A DNA stretch of 51,472 nucleotides. Origin: Nesterenkonia sp. PF2B19. GTDB lineage: Bacteria; Actinomycetota; Actinomycetes; Actinomycetales; Micrococcaceae. Shown here piece after piece: positions 8,342-19,584 of the stretch (position 1 is the stretch's first letter; every line of letters starts with the position of its first letter). Below the pieces are notes generated by a model. It had not been told where the DNA came from. It did no database searches and was given only the letters and a program-made list of their open reading frames with translations. A program made the position numbers and the translations under genes. The stretch spans positions 1-51,472 of the forward strand of contig NZ_MDSS02000024.1 of NCBI RefSeq assembly GCF_001758425.2, given 5' to 3'.

Positions 8342-9454
8342 TCAGCCGAGGCGGCTGAGGATGGCCTCTCCGCGCTGAGCGGTGCTCAGCCCTCGGGAGC
8401 CCTCCGGCTCCTCCGCCCAGGCGGCCAGCTGGGCGTGGACGGCCTGCTCCAGACGGCTCGCAGCTTCGGTCAGACCGAGGTGCTGCAGCATCAGCGCCCC
8501 GGAGAGCACAGCGGCCGTGGGATCGGCGATCTGCTGCCCCGCGATGTCGGGTGCAGATCCGTGGACGGGCTCGAACATCGACGGAGCGGTCCCCTCGGCG
8601 TTGATGGACCCTGATGCGGCCAGGCCGATCCCTCCGGTCACAGCGGCGGCCAGGTCGGTGAGGATGTCTCCGAAGAGGTTGTCCGTGACGATCACGTCGA
8701 AGCGGCCCGGATCCTGCACCATGTGGATCGTCGCGGCGTCGACATGCATGTAGTCCCAGCTGACGGCCGGGTGCTCGGCGGCCGCCGCCTCGACGGTGCG
8801 GCGCCACAGGTCCCCGGCATGGGTGAGCACGTTGTGCTTGTGCACCAGGGTGAGTCGGCCGCGGCGCCGCTCGGCCCGGGCGAAGGCGTCCGCGACGACA
8901 CGGCGCACCCCGTGGGCGGTGTTCAGCGAAACTTCGGTGGCCAGCTCATGGGCGGTGCCCCGCCGGATGGTGCCCCCGTTGCCCACATAGGGCCCCTCGG
9001 TGCCCTCCCGGACCACGACGAAGTCGATCTCGGGGTCCCCGGCCAGCGGCGTCGCGGTGCCCGGATAGGTGCGGGCGGGACGCAGGTTGATGCTGTGGTC
9101 CAGGCTGAACCGGAGCTTCAGCAGGAGCTCACGCTCGATGAGTCCCGAGGGGACGCGGGTGTCCTGCGGGTCGGCCCCCACGGCCCCGAAGAGGATCGCG
9201 TCGTGACCGCGCAGCCGCTCGAGGGTCTCCTCCGAGAGGGTCTCCCCGGTGTCTTTCCAGTGGGAGGCGCCCAACGAGTACTCGGTCCAGGTGGCCTCGA
9301 CGGAGGCGGAGTCCAGCACGGCCTGGAGGATCCGGCGTGCCTCGGCGATCACCTCAGGGCCGATCCCGTCGCCGGGGATGACGGCGAAGTCGAACGTGGT
9401 GCCGGACGGGTCCACGGACGCGCCGGCGGCAGTCTCTGCAACGATGTCAGCCAT
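8342..9454 (-). CDS. leuB: 3-isopropylmalate dehydrogenase
   Basis: A 370-residue NAD-dependent beta-decarboxylating dehydrogenase of leucine synthesis, intact. The visible signatures are GDGIGPEV near residue 28, the Arg-rich substrate segment [16 protein letters not shown], and the metal-binding region [15 protein letters not shown] followed by GSAPDIAGQ for NAD binding. The ATG at 9454 is preceded by a poor ribosome site; a short ORF ends five bases before it and might couple its translation. It sits between metG and ilvE. Confidence 0.96.
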   Translation of the reverse strand: MADIVAETAAGASVDPSGTTFDFAVIPGDGIGPEVIAEARRILQAVLDSASVEATWTEYSLGASHWKDTGETLSEETLERLRGHDAILFGAVGADPQDTRVPSGLIERELLLKLRFSLDHSINLRPARTYPGTATPLAGDPEIDFVVVREGTEGPYVGNGGTIRRGTAHELATEVSLNTAHGVRRVVADAFARAERRRGRLTLVHKHNVLTHAGDLWRRTVEAAAAEHPAVSWDYMHVDAATIHMVQDPGRFDVIVTDNLFGDILTDLAAAVTGGIGLAASGSINAEGTAPSMFEPVHGSAPDIAGQQIADPTAAVLSGALMLQHLGLTEAASRLEQAVHAQLAAWAEEPEGSRGLSTAQRGEAILSRLG

Positions 9455-9522
9455 GCCACTCAGGCTAGGTGCTCGCTGCGGGCCTCGGCGAGAGCGGAGG
9501 TCGGGACTCTCAGCATCTGAGA

Positions 9523-9555
9523 CCGCGGCCCGGGCGAGCCGCTCCCGGACCGCGG
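9523..9555 (-). terminator. Strong GC hairpin downstream of metG
   Basis: CCGCGGTCCGGG pairs over 12 bp (one G-T) with CCCGGGCCGCGG around a 9-nt loop, starting about 8 nt after the metG stop. No U tract follows. A second small palindrome, CTCAG-CAT-CTGAG, lies next to it. It probably separates metG from leuB. Confidence 0.55.
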
Positions 9556-9562
9556 GGACGGG

Positions 9563-11170
9563 TCAGACGGCGGCGGGCTCCTCGTGGCGGGGGAAGATCG
9601 GCTGGGGCCTGTCGATCGGTGATCCGCCGATCAGCTGCTCGCCGAAGGCCGAGAAGCTGCGGGGGCCGGTGTTGGAGGCGTTGGTGGCCCCGGCGTCCCC
9701 TCCGGCGTCCACGCCCAGAGCGTCGAGGAGTCGGGTGGCGGATTCCGGCATGACGGGCTGGATCAGCAGGGCCACTCGGCGGAGGACCTCCGCTGTCACC
9801 CACAGGACGGTGCCCATGCGCGCCACATCGGTCTTCTTCAGCTGCCACGGCGCCTGCTCGGCGAAGTAGGCGTTGGCCTCCCCCAGCACGTACCAGGTCC
9901 GCTCCAACGCCCTGTGGAAGTCCTGCTTCTCATAAGCGGTCCGGCTGATCTCCAGCAGGCTCGCGGCCTGGTCGAGGATCACCTGGTCCTCGACGGTCAG
10001 CTCTCCCGGGCTCGGCAGTGCGCCGTCGCAGTTCTTGACGATCATCGACAGGGAGCGCTGCGCAAGGTTGCCCAGGTTGTTCGCCAGGTCGGAGTTCTTG
10101 CGCCCGACGACGGCCTCATGCGTGTAGGAGCCGTCCTGCCCGTACGGGAACTCGCGCAGCAGGAAGAAGCGCACCGCGTCGAGCCCATAGGTCTCCGTCC
10201 AGGCGGCGGGCGCGACCACGTTGCCCACCGACTTGGACATCTTCTCGCCCGCGTTGTGCAGGAATCCGTGGATCATCACCCGACGTGGCAGCTCCAGCCC
10301 TGCACTCATCAGGAACGCCGGCCAGAAGATGCAGTGGAACCGGGAGATGTCCTTGCCGATGATGTGCAGGTCGGCGGGCCAGCGACGACGGAACTGCTCG
10401 GAGTCGGTGTCCGGGAAGCCCGCACCGGTCAGGTAGTTGGTCAGCGCGTCCACCCACACGTACATCACGTGGTCCAGCTCCGTGTCCCCCGCGGTGAGGT
10501 CCTTCGGCACCGGCACGCCCCAATCGAAGGTGGTCCGTGAGATCGACAGGTCCTCCAGACCGCCCTCCACGAACCGGATGACCTCGTTGAAGCGGCTCGC
10601 CGGAGCGGCGAACTCGGGGTGGGAGCGATAGAGCTCCAGCAGCCTCTCCTGGTACGCGGAGAGCCGGAAGAAGTAGCTCTCCTCCTCCGTCCAGGTCACC
10701 GGAGTGCCGGTCTCGACGGCGTAGCGTCCACCGTCCTCCCGGACCTCGGTCTCGTCCTCGGCGAAGAACCGCTCGTCCCGCACCGAGTACCAGCCGGCGT
10801 ACCGGTCCAGGTAGATGTCTCCGGCGTCGACCATGCGGCGCCAGATGGCCTGCGAGGCGGCGTAGTGGTCCTCGTCGGTCGTCCTGATGAACCGGTCGTA
10901 GGAGATGCCGAGGACCTCGTCGTCGACCTTCTTGATGGCCTGAGCGTTGCGCGTGGCGAGCTCGTACGGGGTGATCCCTTCACGGTCCGCGGTCTGCTGG
11001 ACCTTCTGGCCGTGCTCGTCGGTCCCTGTCAGGAAGCGGACGTCGTAGCCGTCGAGCCGTTTGAATCGGGCCATCACGTCCGCCGAGATGTACTCGTAGG
11101 CATGGCCGATGTGCGGCTCACCGTTGGGGTAGGTGATCGCCGTGGTCAGGTAGTAGGCAGGCTGAGACAT
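9563..11170 (-). CDS. metG: Methionine--tRNA ligase
   Basis: A 535-residue class I synthetase, intact. Signatures: [13 protein letters not shown] (HIGH motif) near residue 14, the catalytic-domain DEHGQK, and [11 protein letters not shown] (KMSKS) near residue 310. It lacks the Cys-rich zinc knuckle of long MetRS and the C-terminal tRNA-binding extension, as in the short actinobacterial type. It charges initiator and elongator tRNA-Met. It is placed between serA and leuB on the same strand, with a hairpin after it. Confidence 0.96.
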   Translation of the reverse strand: MSQPAYYLTTAITYPNGEPHIGHAYEYISADVMARFKRLDGYDVRFLTGTDEHGQKVQQTADREGITPYELATRNAQAIKKVDDEVLGISYDRFIRTTDEDHYAASQAIWRRMVDAGDIYLDRYAGWYSVRDERFFAEDETEVREDGGRYAVETGTPVTWTEEESYFFRLSAYQERLLELYRSHPEFAAPASRFNEVIRFVEGGLEDLSISRTTFDWGVPVPKDLTAGDTELDHVMYVWVDALTNYLTGAGFPDTDSEQFRRRWPADLHIIGKDISRFHCIFWPAFLMSAGLELPRRVMIHGFLHNAGEKMSKSVGNVVAPAAWTETYGLDAVRFFLLREFPYGQDGSYTHEAVVGRKNSDLANNLGNLAQRSLSMIVKNCDGALPSPGELTVEDQVILDQAASLLEISRTAYEKQDFHRALERTWYVLGEANAYFAEQAPWQLKKTDVARMGTVLWVTAEVLRRVALLIQPVMPESATRLLDALGVDAGGDAGATNASNTGPRSFSAFGEQLIGGSPIDRPQPIFPRHEEPAAV

Positions 11171-11215
11171 CTCAGGTGGTCCCTCAGTTCCTCTCCGGTC
11201 AGACGCGGTCCAGGC

Positions 11216-12815
11216 TCAGGTGCGGTCCTCGAGGTCGACCTCGGCGGCCAGGGCCGCCCCGACCTCTTGGGCGATGGTGTCCAGGACTCCGGCGGGCAGG
11301 GCCGCGTCGACGGCCAGCACGGCCAGGGCCCGCTCCTCCCGGGTGTCCTGCGAGACCTGCATTCCGGCGATGTTGACCTCCGCCTCGCCGAGGATGCGGC
11401 CGAGTGCTCCGACCACTCCGGGGCGGTCCGCGTACTCGAAGATCACCAGGTGGTCGGTCAACGGGATCTCGAGGTCGTAGCCGTTGACGCCGACGATCTT
11501 CTCGATCTGCTTGGGACCCGTCAGCGTGCCGCGGACCTCCAGGTTGACCCCGGAGGCGGTGGCCCCGCGCACGGTGAGGGCGTTGCGGTAGTCCTCGACG
11601 TCGGGCGTGGTCGTCAGCCGGGTGGCGATGCCGCGCTGCTCGGCGAGAACGGGCGCGTTGACGTAGGAGACCTGCTCGGAGACGACGTCAGTGAACAGCC
11701 CCTTCAGCGCGGCCAGCTGCAGGGCGTCGACGTTGTGCTCCGCCAGCTCCCCGGCGGCCTCCGTCTCGATGTCGGTGAAGGCGTCGGAGGCGAGCGCGTT
11801 GAGGACCCGGCCGAGCTTCTCGACCAGCGGGATGCCCGGGCGGACCAGCTCGTCGATCGCGCCGCCGGCCACGTTCACGGCGTCGGGCACCAGTTCGCCC
11901 GCCAGGGCCAGACGCACCGAACGCGCCACGGAGACCCCGGCCTTCTCCTGGGCCTCCGACGTCGAGGCTCCCAGGTGAGGGGTGACGACGACGTTCTCCC
12001 GACCGAAGAACGGCAGGTCCGTGGACGGCTCGGAGGAGAAGACGTCGATGGCCGCGCCGCCGATGAGGCCTTCCGCCAGAGCGGCATCCAGGTCCGCCTC
12101 GTCGACGAGACCGCCGCGGGCCACGTTGACGACGAAGGCGGTGTCCTTCATCTTCTCGAAGGCCTCGCGGTTGAGCATGCCAGAGTCTCAGGGGTCTTGG
12201 GCATGTGGATGGTGATGACGTCCGCCTTGGCGAACAGGTCGTCGAGGCTCACCAGCTGGGCCCCGATCTGGTGGGCCCGGGCCGAGGTGACGTAGGGGTC
12301 GTAGGCGATGAGCTCCATGCCGAAGGCCTTCATCCGCTCGGCCACCAGCCCGCCGATGCGGCCGAGCCCGATGACGCCGAGGACCTTGTCCTGCAGCTCC
12401 ACGCCGGAGTACTTCGACCGCTTCCACTCCCCGCCCTTCAGCGCCTGGGTGGCGGGGGCGATGTGCCGGGCCAGCCCCAGGATGTGGGCACAGGTCAGCT
12501 CCGCGGCGGAGACGATGTTCGACGTCGGGGCGTTGACCACCATGACGCCGGCGGCCGTGGCGGCCTTGATGTCCACGTTGTCCAGACCGACGCCGCGCGG
12601 GCGACGACCTTGAGCCGAGGGGCGTGGCTGAACACCTCGGCATCCACCGTGGTGGCGGAGCGCACCATGATCGCCTCAGCGTCGGCGACGTCGGCGAAGA
12701 GCCGCTGACGATCGGTGCCGTCGGACTGACGGATCTCGAAGTCGGGCCCGAGGGCCTCGACGGTGGCAGGAGAGAGCTCCTCGGCAAGTACGACGACGGG
12801 GCGGTTGCTGCTCAC
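11216..12815 (-). CDS. serA: D-3-phosphoglycerate dehydrogenase, two apparent frameshifts
   Basis: This enzyme oxidises 3-phosphoglycerate in the first step of serine synthesis. Three reading frames together give a long-type SerA of about 530 residues: N-terminal catalytic part from GTG 12815 (SSNRPVVVLAEE), Rossmann NAD domain with VIGLGRIGGLVAERM, catalytic Arg/Glu/His segments ending HLGASTSEAQE, the allosteric substrate-binding domain, and a C-terminal ACT domain (DRPGVVGALGRIL). Frames break near 12594 (one G missing in a GGG before VGLDNVD) and near 12180 (one base missing before MLNREAF). The GTG start has an AGAAGGA site 5 nt upstream. Both breaks look like single-base losses in sequencing. 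Confidence 0.92.
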
Positions 12816-12873
12816 AGTGTCCTTCTTCTCGGTGCTGATGGTCGGGGGTTCTGCGGTCAGACATGTGGGGCCG

Positions 12874-12898
12874 GGTCGCACGGCGACCCGACCCCACA
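12874..12898 (-). terminator. Hairpin terminator after ilvC
   Basis: TGTGGGG(T)CGGGTCG and its complement form a 12-bp stem with a 3-nt loop, 12 nt past the ilvC stop and ahead of serA. It is GC-rich and lacks a long U run. Confidence 0.7.
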
Positions 12899-12910
12899 CA
12901 CTCTAGCCGC

Positions 12911-14528
<1,618 letters not shown>

Positions 14529-14530
14529 GG

Positions 14531-16406
14531 TCACTCCTCCTCGTCCCAGTCCGGCGTCATGTTGCGCGCGACCTGGATGTCGCTGTTCGAGACTCCGGCA
14601 GGCACCATGGGCCACACCATCGAGTCACGGCTCACCACGAAGTCGACGACCACCGGACGGTCGGTGACCTCCATGGCCTGCGCGATGACGTCGTCGATGT
14701 CCTCCTCGCGCTCACAGCGCAGACCCACACAGCCGTAGGCCTCGGCCAGCTTCAGGAAGTCCGGGATCCGGACGACCTCCTCGCCAGAGGGGTTCAAGGC
14801 GGTGTTCAGGTCGGTGTTCGAGTAGCGGGACTCATAGAACAGCGTCTGCCACTGGCGCACCATGCCGAGCGAGGAGTTGTTGATCACGGCCACCTTGATG
14901 GGGATGTTGTTGATCGCGCAGGTGGCCAGCTCCTGGTTGGTCATCTGGAAGCAGCCGTCGCCGTCGATGGCCCAGACGACTCGGTCCGGGTTGCCGACCT
15001 GGGCACCCATGGCTGCCGGCACTGAGTAGCCCATGGTGCCCAGCCCTCCGGAGTTCAGCCACTGCCGGGGACGCTCGTAGTCGATGAACTGGGAGGCCCA
15101 CATCTGGTGCTGCCCGACGCCGGCCACATAGACGGCTTCGGAACCGGCGGCCTTGCCGATGCGTTCGATGACCTTCTGCGGTGCGATCGCGCCGTCCTCC
15201 GGCTCGGTCCAGCCCAGCGGGTAGGTCTCCTGGAAACGGCGCAGCTGGCGCCACCAGCCGTCCAGGTCCGGGGCCCTTCCTTCTCGAAGAGGTCAGCGAC
15301 GGCGGCGTCGAGCTCGGGGATGATCTCCTTCAGCGAGCCGACGATCGGCACGTCCGCCAGGCGGTTCTTGGAGATCTCCGCGGGGTCGACGTCCGCGTGG
15401 ATGACCTTCGCGTCGGGGGCGAAGGTGGCCAGCTGACCGGTGACGCGGTCGTCGAAGCGGGCGCCGAGGGTGATGAGCAGGTCCGAGCGCTGCAGGGCCG
15501 CGACGGCGGCCACGGTGCCGTGCATCCCGGGCATCCCGACGTTGAGCTCGTGAGAGTCAGGGAACGCCCCGCGGGCCATCAGGGTGTTGACCACCGGGGC
15601 ACCGACGGATTCAGCCAGCTGCCGGAACTCCTCGGAGGCGTCGGCCTTGATGACGCCGCCTCCCAGATAGAACACCGGCCGGCGGGCCTCACGGATGAGC
15701 TTGGCGGCCTCACGGACCTGCTTGGCGTGCCCGCGGGTCACCGGCCGGTAGCCGTTGAGCTCGATCTTCGGGGGCCAGGAGAAGGTGGTCTTCGCGGTCT
15801 GCGCGGACTTGGTGATGTCCACCAGGACGGGCCCGGGTCGGCCCGAGGAGGCCAGGTGGAAGGCCTCCGCCATGACCTGAGGGATCGTGTCCGCATCGGT
15901 GACGAGGAAGGAGTGTTTGGTGATCGGGGTGGAGATGCCGACGATGTCGGCCTCCTGGAAGGCGTCGGTGCCGATCACCTGGGCGTTGACCTGCCCGGTG
16001 ATGGCCACCATCGGGACCGAGTCCATGTGAGCGTCCGCCAGCGGTGTGACCAGGTTGGTGGCGCCGGGCCCGGACGTCGCGAAGCAGACTCCGACCTCTC
16101 CGGTCACCATGGCGTACCCCTGGGCCGCGTGACCGGCACCCTGTTCGTGGCGGACCAGGATGTGGTTCACCGTGGAGGAGTCCATGAGCGGGTCATAGGT
16201 CGGCAGGATCGCACCGCCCGGGATCCCGAACACATCGGTCACGCCGAGCGACTCGAGCTGCGGATGATCGACTCGGAGCCGGTGACCTCCACAGGCTCCA
16301 CCGGACGGCCGGGGCCGTAGAGACGGCGGTCGGCCGAGGTCGTATGACTCGGGCGAGGCTTCTTCGCGGCCATCGCCGCGGGGCTCGTCGCAGGTGTTCT
16401 GCTCAT
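14531..16406 (-). CDS. ilvB: Acetolactate synthase large subunit, two apparent frameshifts
   Basis: A TPP-dependent enzyme that condenses pyruvate units to acetolactate. From ATG 16406 (AGGAAG site upstream) the protein begins with a basic linker, then continues [18 protein letters not shown], the catalytic-Glu segment [13 protein letters not shown], the FAD/central domain and the TPP motif [13 protein letters not shown]. Two breaks interrupt it: near 16258 (one C missing between IIRS and LESLGVTD) and near 15273 (one base missing in a GGGGCCC run between FEKEG and PDLDGWW). Corrected, it is about 625 residues, typical for actinobacteria. It is preceded by a leader peptide and hairpin and followed by ilvN at 2 bp. 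Confidence 0.93.
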
Positions 16407-16463
16407 CGTTGACTTCCTGTTGTCCTGTCCCATGGGCGGGTGATGCGGGAACCCGGAAAGAAG

Positions 16464-16497
16464 GAACCCCGACAGAGAAGCGACCCTGCTGGGGCTC
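16464..16497 (-). promoter_or_regulatory. Putative ilvB attenuator hairpin
   Basis: On the minus strand GAGCCCC pairs with GGGGTTC (7 bp, one G-U) around a 20-nt loop and is followed by CTTCTTT, a passable U-rich tail. It lies between the Leu/Val-rich leader ORF and the ilvB start, where an attenuation terminator would be expected. The alternative antiterminator pairing was not resolved by eye. Confidence 0.45.
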
Positions 16498-16586
16498 TCT
16501 ACCGGGGTGAGCGTGCGCGTCATCTCAGGATGCGGCCGTCGACCCGCCCTCGTCGAGCAGGGTTCGGGCCGCCCTGAGGAGGTGGA

Positions 16587-16649
16587 TCACTCCACGACTC
16601 CCCCGGCGGCGAGTACGGCTACTCGTAGCAGGTGACGCATGGCCCCCAT
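16587..16649 (-). CDS. ilvB leader peptide (Leu/Val-rich)
   Basis: A short ORF of 17 to 20 codons upstream of ilvB. From the internal ATG at 16640 it reads MRHLLRVAVLAAGGVVE; an in-frame ATG at 16649 adds MGA. Six of the 16 residues after Met are Leu or Val, with clusters LLRVAVL and VV. This is the pattern of the leader peptides that control ilvBNC by ribosome-mediated attenuation in Corynebacterium and Streptomyces. Stalling at Leu/Val codons when these are scarce would favour antitermination before ilvB. The start codon choice is open; GGGGAAG precedes the outer ATG. Confidence 0.65.
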   Translation of the reverse strand: MGAMRHLLRVAVLAAGGVVE

Positions 16650-16708
16650 GCTTCCCCGGCGTGTGGCGGGTGTCAACAGACCATGACCCCGTCTCACTGT
16701 GTGGACCG

Positions 16709-18457
16709 TCAGCCGCAGAAGGCTCCCTCGGCGGCCGAGCGGACCAGCTTGGCGTACTTGCCGAGCACGCCGGTGGTCACGTAAGGCTCCAGCGGGGTCC
16801 AGTCCTGTCGGCGGCGCTCGAGCTCGTCCTCTTCGACCACGAGGTCGATGGAGCGCCCGGCGATGTCCACTCGGATGGGGTCGCCGTCCGCGATGTAGGC
16901 GATGGGGCCGCCGTCGACGGCCTCCGGGGCGATGTGGCCGATGCACAGTCCCGTGGTGCCGCCGGAGAAGCGCCCGTCGGTGATCAGCAGGACATCCTTG
17001 CCGAGTCCTGCGCCCTTGATGGCTCCGGTGATCGCCAGCATCTCTCGCATACCGGGCCCGCCCTTGGGGCCCTCGTAGCGGATGACGACGACGTCGCCGG
17101 ACTGGATGTGCCCCTCCTCCAACGCCTTCAGGGCGGCCTGCTCGCGTTCGAAGACGCGGGCGGTCCCTTCGAAGACCTCGGCGTCGAATCCGGCCGACTT
17201 CACCACCGCCCCCTCCGGAGCCAACGAGCCGTGCAGCACTGCGATGCCGCCGTTGTGGTGCATCGGGTTGTCCAGCGAGCGGATGATCTTGCCGTCGATG
17301 TCCGGCGGGTTGATGGCCTCCAGGTTCTCCGCCACAGTTCTGCCGGTGACCGTCAGGCAGTCACCGTTGAGCAGTCCGGCGTCCAACAGCGCCCGCATGA
17401 CGACCGGCACTCCCCCGACCCGGTCCACGTCCGCCATCACATACTGGCCGAACGGCTTGAGGTCGCCGAGATGCGGCACCTTGTCCCCGATGCGGTTGAA
17501 GTCCTCCAGGGTCAGGTCCACGCCGGCTTCGCGGGCGATGGCCAGCAGGTGCAGCACCGCGTTGGTGGATCCTCCGAAGGCCATGGTCACGGCGATGGCG
17601 TTCTCGAAGGCGGGCTTGGTGAGGATGTCTCGAGTGGTGATGCCCTGACGCAGCAGGTTCACCACGGCTTCGCCCGAGCGGTGGGCGTAGCTGTCCCGGC
17701 GCCGGTCCGCAGACGGCGGCGCGGCCGAGCCCGGCAGAGACATGCCCAGGGCTTCGCCGATCGCGGCCATCGTATTGGCGGTGTACATGCCGCCGCAGGC
17801 GCCCTCGCCCGGGCAGATGGCCCGCTCGATGACGTCGAGATCATCTTCGCTGATGGTGCCGCGCGCGCAGGCTCCGACGCCTTCGAAGGCGTCGATCAGA
17901 GTGACCTCCTTCTCCGTGCCGTCGGAGAACCGTGCCACACCCGGCATGATCGAGCCGGCGTAGAGGAAGACCGAGGACAGGTCGAGCCGGGCGGCGGCCA
18001 TGAGCATGCCAGGGAGGGACTTGTCGCAGCCGGCCAGCAGGATGGATCCGTCGAGGCGCTCAGCCTGCATGACGGTCTCCACGGAGTCCGCGATGACTTC
18101 GCGAGAGACCAGCGAGTAGTGCATGCCCTCGTGGCCCATCGAGATCCCGTCCGAGACGGAGATGGTGCCGAACTCCAGCGGGTAGCCGCCTCCGGCGTGC
18201 ACGCCCTCCTTGGACGCGCGGGCCAGGCGGTCCAGCGACAGGTTGCAGGGCGTGATCTCGTTCCAGGAGCTGGCAATGCCGATCTGGGCCTTGCCGAAGT
18301 CCTCATCCCCCATGCCGACGGCGCGGAGCATGCCGCGGGCGGGAGCGCGGGTATAGCCGTCGGTGACCTGCCAGCTGCGGGGCTTCTCCGCGCTGGAGGG
18401 CCCGGTGACCGGCTGCGGCGGGGTGAACGGAGTGTCCTCACTGGTGCTCTGTGCCAT
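16709..18457 (-). CDS. ilvD: Dihydroxy-acid dehydratase
   Basis: A 582-residue Fe-S dehydratase of the IlvD/Edd family, the penultimate step in Val/Ile synthesis, intact. Cluster-ligand regions are visible: [17 protein letters not shown] and [12 protein letters not shown]; the C-terminal [19 protein letters not shown] is also conserved. The ATG at 18457 ([10 protein letters not shown]) was chosen over an earlier in-frame start that lies in the EamA gene. A TATACGAT element 11-18 bp upstream could be a -10 box, giving a very short 5' UTR. The EamA reading frame overlaps its start by about 20 bp. Confidence 0.96.
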   Translation of the reverse strand: MAQSTSEDTPFTPPQPVTGPSSAEKPRSWQVTDGYTRAPARGMLRAVGMGDEDFGKAQIGIASSWNEITPCNLSLDRLARASKEGVHAGGGYPLEFGTISVSDGISMGHEGMHYSLVSREVIADSVETVMQAERLDGSILLAGCDKSLPGMLMAAARLDLSSVFLYAGSIMPGVARFSDGTEKEVTLIDAFEGVGACARGTISEDDLDVIERAICPGEGACGGMYTANTMAAIGEALGMSLPGSAAPPSADRRRDSYAHRSGEAVVNLLRQGITTRDILTKPAFENAIAVTMAFGGSTNAVLHLLAIAREAGVDLTLEDFNRIGDKVPHLGDLKPFGQYVMADVDRVGGVPVVMRALLDAGLLNGDCLTVTGRTVAENLEAINPPDIDGKIIRSLDNPMHHNGGIAVLHGSLAPEGAVVKSAGFDAEVFEGTARVFEREQAALKALEEGHIQSGDVVVIRYEGPKGGPGMREMLAITGAIKGAGLGKDVLLITDGRFSGGTTGLCIGHIAPEAVDGGPIAYIADGDPIRVDIAGRSIDLVVEEDELERRRQDWTPLEPYVTTGVLGKYAKLVRSAAEGAFCG

Positions 18458-19490
18458 AGCCAGATCGTATACCCGCCCGGGGACGCGCCGGGATGAGCCT
18501 CGCCGTCGTTCTGGTATGTGAGACAGGCTCGGCGGCATCGTCCAGCACCGGCCCCGACGGTGCGGGCCGTCGGCCGGAAGGCGTCGAGGCGGCAGACGGC
18601 GTCGCCCACACCTCGTCGCGTCGGCGCCGCGATCGCCCGTTGGCCCACAGCACCCCCAGGACCACGAGCACGCCGCCGACGAGCTCGCCCCGCAGCGGGA
18701 CCTCTCCGAGCCATGCCCAGGCGGCGACGAACCCCACCACCGGCACGAGCATCGAGAAGGGTGCCACCGTGCTGGCGGGATGCCGAGCCATCAGCCACAC
18801 CCAGACGCCTGAGCCGACGACCGTGCCGGCGACGATCGTGTAGAGCAGTCCCAGCCACGCCGGCAGCGCCTCTGCGGTGAACGCGCCCGCCAGCGCGTCG
18901 CCGATCTGCGCAGGTCCCTCGACGGCGAGGGAGAGCGCCAGCATGGGCAGCGGCGGCACCACCGCCATCCAGAGCACCAGATGCATGGGCCGCTCGGCTT
19001 TGGCCTGCCGCGAGGCGAGATTCCCCAGTGCCCAACCGAACCCGCCCAGGACGACCAGCAGGAACGGGACCCAACCGTCCAACCCGCCCCGTGCCAGTCC
19101 GACGACCCCGAGACCGGCCACGGCCACCGCCACCCCGGTCATGCGACGGCCGCTGAGCCGCTCACGCAGCAGCAGGGCCCCCAGCAGCACGGTGAACGGA
19201 GCCGAGGACTGCAGCACCAGGGACGCCAGGCCGGCGGGGAACCCAGCCGCCATGCCCAGATACAGCCCGAAGAACTGCAGGGTCCCGAACCCGAGGCCAT
19301 AGCCGATCAGCCAGCGCAGCGGCACATCGGGCCGCGGCACGAGCACCAGCGTCGGGATCGCCAGCAGGGCGAAGCGCAGAGCGACGAGGAAGAGCGGCGG
19401 GAACTGCTCCAGGCTCAGATGGATGGCCAGGAAGTTCAGCCCCCACAGGACGGCGACAGCGAGGGCGAGGGCCACGTCACGGATCGGCAT
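18438..19490 (-). CDS. EamA/DMT-family transporter
   Basis: About 350 residues with ten hydrophobic segments in two EamA repeats, starting [20 protein letters not shown]; the typical AxxWGxNF signature is present. The C-terminal tail of about 60 residues is hydrophilic and low in complexity. Members export amino acids and other small metabolites; here the divergent LysR regulator with an inverted repeat between the genes suggests a regulator/exporter pair. The start at 19490 has a GGGG stretch upstream; 19517 is an alternative. The 3' end overlaps ilvD by 20 bp. Confidence 0.9.
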   Translation of the reverse strand: MPIRDVALALAVAVLWGLNFLAIHLSLEQFPPLFLVALRFALLAIPTLVLVPRPDVPLRWLIGYGLGFGTLQFFGLYLGMAAGFPAGLASLVLQSSAPFTVLLGALLLRERLSGRRMTGVAVAVAGLGVVGLARGGLDGWVPFLLVVLGGFGWALGNLASRQAKAERPMHLVLWMAVVPPLPMLALSLAVEGPAQIGDALAGAFTAEALPAWLGLLYTIVAGTVVGSGVWVWLMARHPASTVAPFSMLVPVVGFVAAWAWLGEVPLRGELVGGVLVVLGVLWANGRSRRRRDEVWATPSAASTPSGRRPAPSGPVLDDAAEPVSHTRTTARLIPARPRAGIRSGYGTEHQ

Positions 19491-19533
19491 GGCCCCAGTC
19501 TTCCGTCGACGACTCATCAGCACCAGCGAAGAG

Positions 19534-19565
19534 TTCTTCAGGTCAGGTGAAGCAGAACTGAAGAA
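19534..19565. promoter_or_regulatory. Inverted repeat in the EamA/LysR divergent promoter
   Basis: TTCTTCAG and CTGAAGAA form perfect 8-bp arms separated by 16 bp, between the divergent EamA and LysR-type starts. Partial copies (CTTCAG...TGAAG) lie inside. LysR-type regulators bind dyads in exactly this position, so this is a candidate operator for the adjacent regulator. Confidence 0.5.
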
Positions 19566-19584
19566 TCGATGCGATGATGACGGC

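Noticed and set aside
16709-18538. Longer ilvD starting at 18538
   Set aside because: The extra residues lie within the EamA gene and look non-coding; [10 protein letters not shown] at 18457 is the natural start.
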